From contig CM067354.1 of the NCBI GenBank assembly GCA_034190875.2, positions 41,414,982 to 41,478,981 on the forward strand: 64,000 nt of DNA. Reading direction: 5' to 3'. Shown one piece after another: positions 56,101 through 64,000 of the stretch (its first letter is position 1; every line of letters starts with the position of its first letter). Below the pieces are notes generated by a model. The model had not been told where the DNA came from, searched no databases, and saw only the letters and a program-made list of their open reading frames with translations. The stretch is from Urechis unicinctus. Lineage: Eukaryota > Annelida > Polychaeta > Xenopneusta > Urechidae. The position numbers and the translations under genes are program-made.

Positions 56101-59100
56101 CTTCTTCCCCAGTACCATGAATTCACCCTGCTACTGAGTGCTCAAATTTCTCTGACATAAATATGGACTACTAAAGTGCAGGCAGCTTGAACACAGGCAC
56201 TCGAGTTCGGACATCATGTTCGGACTTTCTGTACACTAGCATTATGATATAATATATATATTATATCATAATGCAAGGGAGATAACAAATCATGATGTCA
56301 AAAATCGAGTGCCTTTGAGCTTGAACATGTGTATATTCAAAGCCTTTGCTGCATATAGAATAACCTGTTTCTTAACGTGATCTCCAGGTACAATGGTGCT
56401 GGCCATGTGGAAGGACAAGCATTATTACCCAGCGACGATCGTGACCAAGAAAAGGCAGCGTTATCAAGTGATGTTTGAAGACAAAAACGAATTCCTAGCG
56501 AAGGCTCAGCAGCTCATTGTGTGTGACATGGTGCCCGTCGGACAGGATGTGCTCGTGGAGAATGAGAATTCATGGTGCCAACCTGGACAGGTGCTGGCTC
56601 ACCTGGCTAACGAGGATGGCTCCAAGCACTATGTCATCAGTGTGGAGGCCCAACTGAAAATCACGTTAGATTTTTATTTGGTTGGGGTTCATTACGCTAG
56701 ATAAATCGGCTCACCACTTAAAAATATTGATGTGTGGCATCACATGTAATGGGCTTACATTAATGTACATGTTACAACTCAAACTGCTGTGTGTAGAATA
56801 TGTGTGTGAACTTAGACTGTGTTGTATTTAGACTTTGTTTTGCATACAGTCTGTGTTGTATATAGACTGTTTTGCATACAGACTGTGTTGTATCTAGACT
56901 TTGTTTTGAATACAGACTGACTTATACATTTTGTTTTGACAGGGTTTCAAGAAGCAAGGTCAATCTCAATGCCCAACAAGCAGCTGACTTGATCAAAGCC
57001 ATCAAAGCAGGTGATTATGAGAAGCCCACCTGTTCCACTGACGAGCTGGGGCAGGAGCCCGTAGCACCTGCAGGGTCAGTGGCTAACGATGGAGGACTTG
57101 GTGAGACGAAGGAGGCAGAAGCTGCAGGTAGTGTGGCCGTGGGTTTAGACATACAGGCATGTTGGCATTGTTTGGGTTCTGTGGGTTGATGTTTTATCTG
57201 TGTATGTTTTAACCTAGATGTAGAAGAGGACAGGAGTTATATACCAGATGACCCCTATGTGCCTCTACAGCCCATCGCTATAGGTGAGCTGCTCTTGCTT
57301 CCTCATTCATCCATCCATAGATCCATCTATCTTGGAATGTTCCTCGTGTGTGATTTGTCAGCTGAGCATGCTGTATGTTGACTGAGCCTCGTGGATGCAG
57401 GTACCCTGGTTCTGGCTCGGTGGCGAGACAACCACCTGTATCCCGGCAAGGTGACAGACACGGAGGGCAAGGACAAGAAGTGGACGGTGTCGTTTGATGA
57501 TGGCAGTGTCCACCAGGTGTCCAGTCACTGTGTGGTGGTGTGTGACCTATTGCCGATAGACTCCATGGTGATGGCTGAGAGGGAGGGGGGATGGAGTGAA
57601 GCAGCACGAGTGGTCAGTCACTTCCGACGCGGTCAAGGGGCCCAGCTACACTACAGTTACCGAGTGGAATTTAATGACGGCACCCAACAAAGGTAACTTG
57701 CCTTCATTTGTCATCTCATGTTGGAATAAATGTGAGTTTGTGATGTATATATTTTATTGGTATATTGTAGTGGTTCATCCCGTGGATGTTGTTTGTTAGA
57801 CTGTGTCGCCAGGGTGTTACACTGAGTGCTGAGCAGGCTTCACTCCTCTTCAGTAAACTTAAGAGCCATCTAGGCACCCCACTCCATACCGGCCTGGCTA
57901 TTGTCAGTTTGGGTATGTTCACTAACCCCAACCCTTCCTATCCACTCACTCTATATTTCTTATTGTTAATATTTATAAACAAGAAAACTAGTCAATAACT
58001 GAAGTCTTCTTTTTTTTCATGTTTATAGAGAATCTTGTTGATGGCAAGAGGCGGCGAGGAACACCCACCTCCTCTAGTAAACCTACCACCTCCTCTAGTA
58101 AACCTACCACCTCCTCTAGTAAACCTACCACCTCCCTCTCCACCTCCTCAACACGTGACACAGTCAAAGCAGCAACTGGCAAGTCGGTCAAGAGAAAACT
58201 GGACCCTACTACAACTTCCACACCCAAGAGACTTCTCAGTTCTGGTAACTAGGCATGATGCTTATTCCTCAACGCTTAATGCTTCAAATTTGGACATTTG
58301 CCAAAAAAATTGTCCACCTGTACAATTGTTGATATTCGGTGAAAATAAGAGATACCTCCCATCTTTAGTTATTGCCTTGAAACCAATGATTAAACTGTAT
58401 TCTGGTGAATTCATTCAGAGTGTAAGACACCAAGAACTCCTATTCTGACCCCTTTTGCCTCGCCCGCTTCAGAACGACGGTCACCCAGAGCTGCAAGAAC
58501 AAGTAATGTTACTATCCCAATGTTGGCACTGAAGGTCAACATTGTCACAAATTTGATTCTGCAGTGAATTGTTGTTTAATTGACAGTTGCTTTCCACAAT
58601 TCTATCGCATCAATTAATATTGCTGTGTTCTGCAGGCTTGTTCAGTAATTTGAAAGGCCCCATCCCACCGACAGGCTCGCGCCTATTCCATGACAAGGTG
58701 TTTCTCTTGACGCATGTCGAGAAGACTCAGGAACAGAAGAGACTGGAGAAAAAGTTGCTACGGCAGCACAAAGGATGTATCTCCATGGAAACATCGGACG
58801 AAGATAACTGTCTGGATGGTTAGTGGAGGCAGCATTAAGGCATACCACATGACTTTCAAGAAAGAGTGCATTTGTTACCATGCCAACTGCATCTGATTTC
58901 AGATGAAGATGAGATGCCTTTCGATAAGGATCATCTTTGTGCTCAACTCATTGCTGGAGGGGGCACTGTCCTAGATAAATTTGATTTTAATCAGGTTCAA
59001 AATCTCTCCCTACTTTCTATATGTTGGTCACATTGTATAAGTGAAAATAATGGTGATATTTAACCCTTATACCTTAAACACAATTTGTGTTTTAGCTCAA

Positions 59101-60015
59101 AAGTGGAAAGTGCTTTTTGATCTCCGACAGTTACCAAAGAACTCTGAAATATTTCTACTGCTTAGCAGCCAGCATACCATGTGTATCTCATGTGTGGGTG
59201 AGGGATTGTTGCAATACGGTGAGTATGTTTTACAGAAATTCTCCATTGTATTAGTCTCACGTATATCAAATGCATTCACATTAGTTAAACCATAACTATG
59301 CAAGTGACATGTTGTGCTGTAGAATGACCTGCAAGATTCCAAGAATTACCTGTTACCAGCCGGCATCAGTTTGGAGAGCAACAAACTTGTAGAATGGTAA
59401 GAGCCGCTCCGTATTGTGTACAACATTTAGGATATGTGGGTACTCATTGATGTTGGCTGGCATTTGGTTCCTACTGTTGTGTGTGTGTAGGCATGCGCGG
59501 GGCGGTGTTCTGAGTAAAATCAACATCTACCTTGGCTCCACCAATGACAAGTTTATCACGGCCTGGACAGGTGTATTACAAGTGGCTGGTTGTACACTCA
59601 AACATACCCTGCCTAAAACAGGTCACCACACCAAAAAAATACCAAACACACCAATCTGTGGAATTACCATGTCCTATAATATGAAATGTTAACTTATAAA
59701 TTGTTATTTGATGGCCCTTCATATGGTAACATAGCACATTCTCTGAGCATGTGTATTGCAGTAAGTATCTGAGTGTTCTGCATGATGGTAGCACCCCCAC
59801 ACTCACCATTCCTTATTGTATCTGCTCCAGGCGCTGGTGTGGATGTTGTCCTCACTGACCTCTACGCTCGGCAAGACGACCTTGACCTTGCTGATCATCT
59901 GGGAATCCCTGTGCTTTCCTCTGAGTGGATTATCCAGTCCTTGATAAGTGGGCGTCGCTTGGGCTACTACAGCCATCCCAAATTTAAAATAGACCCTGCT
60001 GAACTCAAGACATAA
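40955..60015 (+). CDS. TP53BP1: 53BP1 orthologue (DNA damage response scaffold), 36 coding exons resolved
   Basis: 53BP1 binds modified nucleosomes at DNA breaks and recruits end-protection factors. Exons: 40955-41119, 42712-42872, 43003-43210, 43314-43393, 45470-45565, 45747-45833, 46047-46152, 46698-47038, 47180-47255, 47399-47561, 47690-47860, 48157-48264, 48359-48527, 48749-48850, 51271-51381, 51563-51665, 52154-52257, 52351-52483, 52609-53338, 54163-54285, 54550-54693, 54877-55787, 55960-56054, 56388-56664, 56943-57127, 57218-57283, 57401-57692, 57800-57912, 58029-58244, 58473-58502, 58636-58818, 58903-58994, 59096-59218, 59323-59396, 59491-59621, 59831-60015. Phases agree from exon 3 to the TAA. 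Exon 1 to 2 does not join in frame as drawn. About 2,150 aa (human 1,972). Landmarks: SLHLQFSDSQ and LALHMTLTQDTQ (SQ/TQ-rich N-terminal half), FCLSIPHDSDLLPKDPPPLS, the oligomerisation segment, GDLADISSISHGSSKPGSS, two tandem Tudor units, ENLVDGKRRRG and BRCT domains. An RG-rich GAR motif was not found. Confidence 0.93.
41238..41247 (+). other. TP53BP1: Hypothetical 10-nt microexon of TP53BP1
   Basis: A stretch ttggcaatag flanked by 'gatttag' and 'gtatct' would convert the phase-0 end of exon 1 into phase 1. It could then join a shorter exon 2 starting at 42744 (acceptor gtacag), giving a continuous frame. This is one possible repair of the exon 1-2 mismatch and is speculative. Confidence 0.15.
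41334..42537 (+). mobile_element. DNA transposon copy 1 in TP53BP1 intron 1 (1.2 kb)
   Basis: The left end is cagaggtggaaactaa and the right end ttagtttccacatctg, its inverted match. The 6-bp target duplication CATATG lies at 41328-41333 and 42538-42543. It shares about 0.9 kb of diverged sequence with the inverted copy at 43761-44712. An open frame at 41964-42197 plus downstream remnants (RLLDFASIDK) hints at a decayed coding region, but no transposase motif is recognisable. The CAGGGGTGG-type termini recall hAT-like elements with unusual duplication length. The superfamily is undecided. Confidence 0.85.
43761..44712 (-). mobile_element. DNA transposon copy 2 in TP53BP1 intron 4, inverted to copy 1
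   Basis: Ends ctggggtggaaactaac and gttagtttccacccctg form terminal inverted repeats, flanked by the 6-bp duplication CAACCA at 43755-43760 and 44713-44718. On the minus strand it matches copy 1: attcacaacttcgatcc, agaatcattagatact, ctgcttgattttgcaagca and cgtttgtctccagtttttgt. It carries an extra insertion at 44318-44479. Confidence 0.85.
44318..44479. mobile_element. Nested ~160-bp insertion in transposon copy 2
   Basis: Copy 1 reads continuously 'gatcagataagcg' (41469), whereas copy 2 is interrupted at that point. The insert contains inverted words gccgtattcataaa (44321-44334) and tttatgaatacggc (44417-44430), and another tttatgaatac at its end. It is probably a miniature inverted-repeat element that landed in the older transposon. 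Confidence 0.65.
46170..46680. repeat. 40-bp intronic minisatellite in TP53BP1
   Basis: The unit taatgaggtgtccatttaaa followed by gatgatatcatacactagag repeats about 13 times and fills almost the whole intron between exons 7 and 8 (46153-46697). Confidence 0.95.
48851..51270. other. Large TP53BP1 intron with repeated phrases
   Basis: No exon is needed here, since exons 14 and 15 join in phase 1. The sequence 'aagctagctgtcccaaatga' with 'tgatggctcctt' recurs in diverged form around 50620-50850, and 'accttgaccttattt' type phrases occur near 49350 and 50085. It looks like old dispersed-repeat sequence. Confidence 0.5.
54297..54485. repeat. 43-bp intronic minisatellite in TP53BP1
   Basis: The unit contains tgtcttactctcatctgtca and ttgtatcatgtgcccctggt, repeated about four times between exon 20 (ends 54285) and exon 21 (starts 54550). 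Open frames across it are repeat artefacts. Confidence 0.9.
54550..54693 (+). CDS. TP53BP1: 53BP1 exon 21, oligomerisation-domain equivalent
   Basis: The exon encodes HTLRVTKVITTYRQTMTIVE and EEQVDGKTVRTEFSE. It aligns with the vertebrate segment REVRTLVTRVITDVYYVDG and the following EVERKV, which lies in the 53BP1 multimerisation region. It is phase 0 on both sides. The 911-nt exon after it starts with a predicted helix (DKLETLSRTMDTSEE) and includes GDLADISSIS, matching vertebrate GDLGDISSFS. That fixes the gene identity independently of the C-terminus. Confidence 0.85.
56196..56313. mobile_element. Foldback element with 36-bp perfect palindrome
   Basis: The outer arms ggcactcga (56196) and tcgagtgcc (to 56313), together with inner gacatcatg / catgatgtc, are inverted. 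The centre 56239-56274 is a perfect AT-rich palindrome beginning gcattatgatataat. Direct words gcttgaaca flank it on both sides (about 56184 and 56320), possibly from the insertion. It lies in the intron just before the first tandem Tudor exon. Confidence 0.75.
56388..57010 (+). CDS. TP53BP1: 53BP1 tandem Tudor unit 1 (exon 24 and start of exon 25)
   Basis: Exon 24 (56388-56664) encodes GTMVLAMWKDKHYYPATIV, YQVMFEDKNEF and CDMVPVGQDVLVENENSWCQ, then SKHYVISVEAQ. Exon 25 begins with VSRSKVNLNAQQAADLIKAI, the closing helix. This covers both Tudor folds of the 53BP1 module that reads H4K20me2. Relative to human numbering it keeps W1495, Y1502, F1519 and D1521, but has Asn in place of Tyr1523. 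Exon 24 is phase 1 in and phase 2 out. A second in-frame donor at 57010/57011 (phase 1) offers an alternative to the 57127 end. Confidence 0.85.
57401..57912 (+). CDS. TP53BP1: 53BP1 tandem Tudor unit 2 (exons 27-28)
   Basis: Exon 27 (57401-57692) encodes GTLVLARWRDNHLYPGKVTD, WTVSFDDGSVHQV and CDLLPIDSMVMAEREGGWSE, then HYSYRVEFNDGTQQR. Exon 28 (57800-57912) adds LCRQGVTLSAEQASLLFSKL. It is closer to the vertebrate module than unit 1 (FDDG, CDxxPxD). Trp1495, Tyr1502, Phe1519 and Asp1521 equivalents are kept, and Ser replaces Tyr1523. The exon phases (1, 2, 1) repeat those of unit 1. It is followed directly by the ubiquitin-recruitment motif, so this is probably the ancestral position. Confidence 0.9.
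58029..58244 (+). CDS. TP53BP1: 53BP1 ubiquitin-dependent recruitment motif and basic linker
   Basis: Across the exon 28-29 junction the protein reads AIVSLENLVDGKRRRGTPTS. The vertebrate equivalent, ISLDNLVEGKRKRRS, contacts H2AK15-ubiquitin nucleosomes. The rest of exon 29 is Ser/Thr/Lys-rich, includes three in-frame copies of a 21-bp repeat, and ends with a basic SVKRKLDP...PKRLLSS segment suited to a nuclear localisation signal. Confidence 0.9.
58067..58129 (+). repeat. In-frame 21-bp repeat, 3 copies (TSSSKPT)
   Basis: acctcctctagtaaacctac is repeated three times in exact register inside exon 29, immediately after the ubiquitin-recruitment motif. It encodes (TSSSKPT)3, and copy-number change would not disturb the frame. 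Confidence 0.95.
58636..60015 (+). CDS. TP53BP1: 53BP1 tandem BRCT domains (exons 31-36)
   Basis: BRCT1 reads GPIPPTGSRLFHDKVFLLTH, AQLIAGGGTVLDKFD, KCFLISDSYQRTLKYFYCLA and IPCVSHVWVRDCCNT. The linker is SKNYLLPAGISLESNKLVEW. BRCT2 reads LSKINIYLGSTNDKFITAW, VDVVLTDLYARQDDLDLAD, GIPVLSSEWIIQSLISGRRL and SHPKFKIDPAELKT before TAA. Each matches vertebrate 53BP1, where this pair binds p53 and gamma-H2AX. The conserved Trp of each C-terminal helix is present (HVWV, SEWI). Confidence 0.95.
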
Positions 60016-60177
60016 TGGCGCATTTTATGGGTACATGTTGTAATGTATGTCGGTTTGTATGTCGTGGTGTAATTGTGTAGTTGTACAGTTAGTCAAGTGT
60101 CCGATCTCTTGTGGAGAAAGCGACCAAAGCCTGTAGCGTTTGGCAGCTTTGTAGGGAGATATGTCTCCATAATGTGA

Positions 60178-60183
60178 AATAAA
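60178..60183 (+). terminator. TP53BP1: TP53BP1 poly(A) signal AATAAA
   Basis: gaaataaagctg lies 163 bases after the stop and is followed by a TGTG/TTTCC-containing stretch. This predicts a short 3' UTR ending near 60200. Confidence 0.75.
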
Positions 60184-62067
60184 GCTGAACTTGTGTCATT
60201 TCCAGCCATCTCTCTGTCTGCTTGTCCCCAGGCATGGTTTTCAACTTCTAAGGTATGCAGAACCTTCTTGTTATAAGCTATGGTTGTTTTGTCCTTGGGA
60301 GCAGCCCTGGTGTATAGTATACAGCAGACACACTCTTAAAATTCAAAGGTTCTGGATATGGCATAACAATCACCCTTGACCCAAATCTAGTCTTTAGTTT
60401 GGCACACTTGTCAAATTCTGTCCCTGCATTCACCTGAGGGTCATATTGAATCCCACAGTCACACACTTGTGACTATTTACCTTGTATATAGTCACAAAAT
60501 ATGGTTGGGGGGGGGGGAATTCAACAAAAGAAAGGTTGCAGAATTTGAATATTGAAATTGATTCTCATCAACACCATTGTTAGCAAGGCGGTGGCAATGT
60601 GAACAGTATGGAAAGTTCTTCCTCCCCACCCCCTTCAACTCGCCTTGATGTGAGAGGGTACTAGCACATGACTGCTACCTGGCTCATCTCTTACTCCACC
60701 CCTAACCCCTCCCCCATCCATTTGACCTCTTCATGTTGCCCTGAACTATTGATAGGATGCAACACTGCTACCGAGTCAAATTGGCCAATGTTGGCGTGTA
60801 GAAAGGCACACGAACCACCTTCAGCTTTAAGTGCAAGGTTTTGAAGGCTTTTTCCATGTAATTGACAATAATAAAATATTGGACCAAATCTTCCTACCAA
60901 ACAGGGATATTCAACTTGTTCACGTTTTACTTCTACATAACTAAATACGGTACATGGCTTCTCTTCGGATTGAGATGCACCCATGAAATAAGAACAATTT
61001 TATTTGTTTTGTGATCATCATTATGATGATCCATGATAAATGATGAACAGTATGAAGTCATCACTATGAATGAATGACCATGATTACTTGAGACCCACCA
61101 CACTCGACAACACAGAAAAGCCCTGGTTGTCCACCACAACATCCCTACATAACACAGCAGTGGTAATGGAGGGATGGAGATACCACGCGGGTGATTGTTC
61201 ATACGGAATTGATATTACAACCATAATTCAATAAGGTCCACTCACCAGATCATACACATTGACCAAATAATATATTGCATATCTAGGTTATAACCATCAC
61301 CCTACATGGCATGGGGAATTTGAACAAGTTCTTGCAGGATCTATTGTAAGACACACAATTTAAAAAGTTGCCAAATAAAACACTGCACAATTTCAGGGAT
61401 TTTTTTTTACGTTGATAACATGTGATGCTCGTGAATTAGTGATGAAACGTATGACATGATTTAAGTAGACTGAACAGAAAATGCAGTAGAAACAAGCACC
61501 ATAAGCAGGCCAGACCATACACCAAGCCGTGGATCAACGTCACACAATCATATACACACATACCCCATCCATTTCAAATGTAACTTGGCCCTACAATCGA
61601 TATTTGGGAGCAACAACATCTACGAGATGCAGACAAGCTGATGTCTGCTACATTTGTACATCACCTGAACAATAACATCAGTCTCAGGTACATAAATCAA
61701 ACATTGGTGCCAAACACAACAAACAAACAAAACACAGGCTAACAAGTGAAATAACAACTTAACCAAAGACACAGAACAGAAGTCCTTATTTAGTCCCAAC
61801 AGCGAGTTCTTTGATTCTCCATTCAAAGGAAGATGTATTTGATCTGGCTAACAGTCACACTATTCTTTTCTAGCCTGATAGTATCATTGATCTGGCATTG
61901 TATCCAGTCTAAACTCGGCGGTATATCCAAATGCCCTGCTTGCATGAACAGACTAGCAGTGGCTAGCCGAGGTTTCCGTCCAAGGATGGATAAGCTGCCT
62001 ACTGGCCAAAAAGAAGTCCTTATGCACTGTGATGTGAGCTGGCGGTCAACACAGGCACGACTTGGCC
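60184..62067. other. Convergent intergenic region and probable TENT2 3' UTR
   Basis: TP53BP1 (plus) and TENT2 (minus) end toward each other here. No further gene is seen. A minus-strand open frame at 61823-62071 continues beyond the TENT2 stop in another frame and is not conserved. A minus-strand AATAAA at 60999-61004 is a possible TENT2 poly(A) signal, which would imply a 3' UTR of about 1.1 kb. Confidence 0.5.
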
Positions 62068-63888
62068 TCAAAGGGGCTGGCTGATTATGTCATCGACGCT
62101 ACCAGTTCGTCGGATCGTAGCAAAACTCTTGCGTATAATCCTGAGGATGTTCTTGAAGGTGTATTCATCGTAGACGGAGCGAGCGGTGTTAGACAAATCA
62201 AAAGGCTCTGCACAGTAGGGAACATGTTTAATGGAACTGTAAATATTGGCGGTCACATTGACATGATGAACAATGAATGATCGATTGGACAATGTTATAT
62301 CCCACCCAACACACTGGCAGCAAAGCGAGTTAAGCACCCTACCAATTTAGCTAATGCAATTAGAAAACAGAGAAACAGCTGGAAAAACTATACAATAAGG
62401 AAATGACATGGTACTAAGAAGCTTTCATAACATATGTTTCAGGTTAGGGACTCACCCTCGATGCAGACACACTTCCACTGTGAGGGTGGGTTCCTCATGG
62501 GGTTCTGTCTGGCCACCACATCCCTCTTCAATCGACATCCCATACGCACAGATGCACAATCCTCGTCAAACCTAACAAAACACATCAAACATAGATCAGA
62601 TACAAGCAGTCTAGCACACTGTTCAAGTCTTGCATGTTATTGTGTACAGTGGTATTATTTCACATCTTTGACAGCTGGTGAGTAGAAGTGGATAATTACC
62701 GGAACACCTCAGAATAGTAGTGGAGGAAACCCACAAAGAGTTCTCCGACTGACTGAGTGTTCGGAGACGTGTACGATGGTAGCTTATCGTTCAGCGTCAA
62801 CAAACGAATGTCTACATTAGAGCTGAACTTGTGCTGTGGACAAAAAAAAAGATAACTATACTGGATTGACATAGATTTGGATAGCCTTTATTAGTTACAT
62901 TAAAGTTTAAACCTGTTCACAGAAAGACACTGTGATGATTCCAACTTACCTGGTACTTCTGTTGTAGACTTGGGAACACAGGTGGTGAGCATCCAACTGT
63001 CCCACAAGATCAAACACATACTTATATTTATATATATATTACAATTACAGAGATAAATAAAAAGTTGTGAACAGGTGGCATGGTAAATATATAGGTGTAG
63101 GACATATTGGCACGGTATACATGTATGATAATACATATGCAAGTGAATACAGCTGTTATGATTCATATACAGGTATATACAGGTGGGACCATTCATATAC
63201 AGGTGAGATGATTCACATAAAGTTGTGATGATTCACAACCAGGTATACACACTCACAGGTGGGAATGTACATACAGGTTGATAAAGGGAAAGACTTGATG
63301 GGGTCTACCTTGGAGGAAGTGGATGATCATGAGAACAAGTGAGTAACTGGACAAGGTGCCCTGACTAGCATCATTGATATTCTGTGACTTGGCCCAGTGC
63401 TTCACATAGAGAACGAGAGGTCCTAGGCGATTGTCCACTGCATTGACGCACACACAGTCAGAGGTTATTACATGCACCTAGAAACAAACTGATCATCGAG
63501 CACTCATCTCTCTACTAAATAAAGCGACTTTTGTCACGCATGGAATGATTATTTTAGCATGACCAAGAAAGCAAAGATAAGTAGACTCACTTTTGGAGTA
63601 GGCACTTAACAAGTGGGTATTGCGGATTCCCACCGAGTTGTTGATATTCAAATCACACTCTACATCACTGCAAACATAGCAGGCTACCGCTTGTAATGCA
63701 ATATTTTGTAACTAGGATATGCTCATAGACAAAGCATAATGAAAATGATAATGAAAAACAGACCGTCAAAGAAACGGACCTAAATGCAAGTTTGACTTCA
63801 GAAGGAGCAGTTTTTGCTCACCTAATTTTGTCTCGGAATTTTAATATAGGCACTTTAGCTCGTATCAAAGTCAGATCCTTCAAAAAGG
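62068..63888 (-). CDS. TENT2: GLD2-type cytoplasmic poly(A) polymerase, C-terminal seven exons (partial)
   Basis: GLD2/TENT2 adds adenosines to selected mRNAs and small RNAs. Minus-strand exons are 63888-63822, 63667-63591, 63437-63309, 62996-62950, 62833-62700, 62571-62456 and 62207-62068, with phases consistent throughout and a TGA at 62070-62068. The protein reads LIRAKVPILKFRDKIS, DVECDLNINNSVGIRNTHLL, NRLGPLVLYVKHWAKSQNIN, DASQGTLSSYSLVLMIIHFL, PPVFPSLQQKYQ, VGELFVGFLHYYSEVFR and EEPFDLSNTARSVYDEY, ending SVDDIISQPL. This covers the end of the catalytic palm, including the third catalytic Asp in CDLN, and the PAP-associated domain. The GS...DxD part of the active site lies upstream, outside the window. 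The SPNTQSVGELFVGFL and EEPFDxxNTAR segments favour GLD2 over TUT4/7 or PAPD5. Confidence 0.94.
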
Positions 63889-64000
63889 CTGAAACAAACC
63901 ATATCTTCTTCTTCACTTGTATACACATAAAGCAATAATATATCAGATTATCTAAGACAATGGACAGATTGTAAGTTATTGTTAAACATTCCATTAGTCC

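Overview
This is animal nuclear DNA. It carries spliced genes with canonical GT-AG introns, long low-complexity and minisatellite tracts, and transposon remnants. The encoded proteins are clearly metazoan. Gene content and repeat style suggest a lophotrochozoan, possibly a gastropod mollusc, but that placement is inference and not proven here.

Region 1 (1 to about 37.7 kb) has no gene I can identify. It is dominated by tandem repeats: a 44-bp array at 235-594, a G-rich ~53-bp array at 3195-4515, a 27-bp array at 4651-5800, two 40-bp arrays at 14190-15802 and 16376-17880, related 44-bp arrays at 23566-24290 and 27931-28695, a 33-bp array at 28725-29310, and TA and CA/CT/ACAT microsatellites at 33126-33855. 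Between the arrays, one multi-kilobase block recurs many times in diverged form. About 6.5-27 kb is therefore an old higher-order tandem repeat with minisatellites embedded in it. A decayed LINE reverse-transcriptase fragment lies at 19110-19380. One short open frame (6858-7145) starts with a signal-peptide-like sequence and is the only weak gene candidate.

Region 2 (37.7-60.2 kb) holds two genes arranged head to head. On the minus strand is a complete five-exon RPS6 gene (251 aa) with a 5'TOP-like start. About 0.5 kb away on the plus strand begins a 53BP1 (TP53BP1) orthologue. I resolved 36 coding exons with consistent splice phases from exon 3 onward, and the exon 1 to exon 2 junction is unresolved. 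The predicted protein is about 2,150 aa. It has an SQ-containing N-terminus, an oligomerisation-type segment, a tandem Tudor module, a ubiquitin-dependent recruitment motif and two C-terminal BRCT domains.

The most striking observation is that the 53BP1 tandem Tudor module is present twice. Each copy is encoded by a two-exon cassette with the same intron phases. Only the second copy abuts the ubiquitin-recruitment motif. Introns of the gene also hold two inverted copies of a DNA transposon with 6-bp target duplications flanking exons 2-4, a foldback element with a 36-bp perfect palindrome just before the first Tudor cassette, and intronic minisatellites.

Region 3 (60.2-64 kb) contains the last seven exons found of a minus-strand GLD2/TENT2 cytoplasmic poly(A) polymerase gene. 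It converges on TP53BP1 and its 5' part lies outside the window.

RPS6 is a ribosomal protein, 53BP1 a chromatin-bound DNA-break repair scaffold and TENT2 an RNA tailing enzyme. They form a neighbourhood rather than a pathway.
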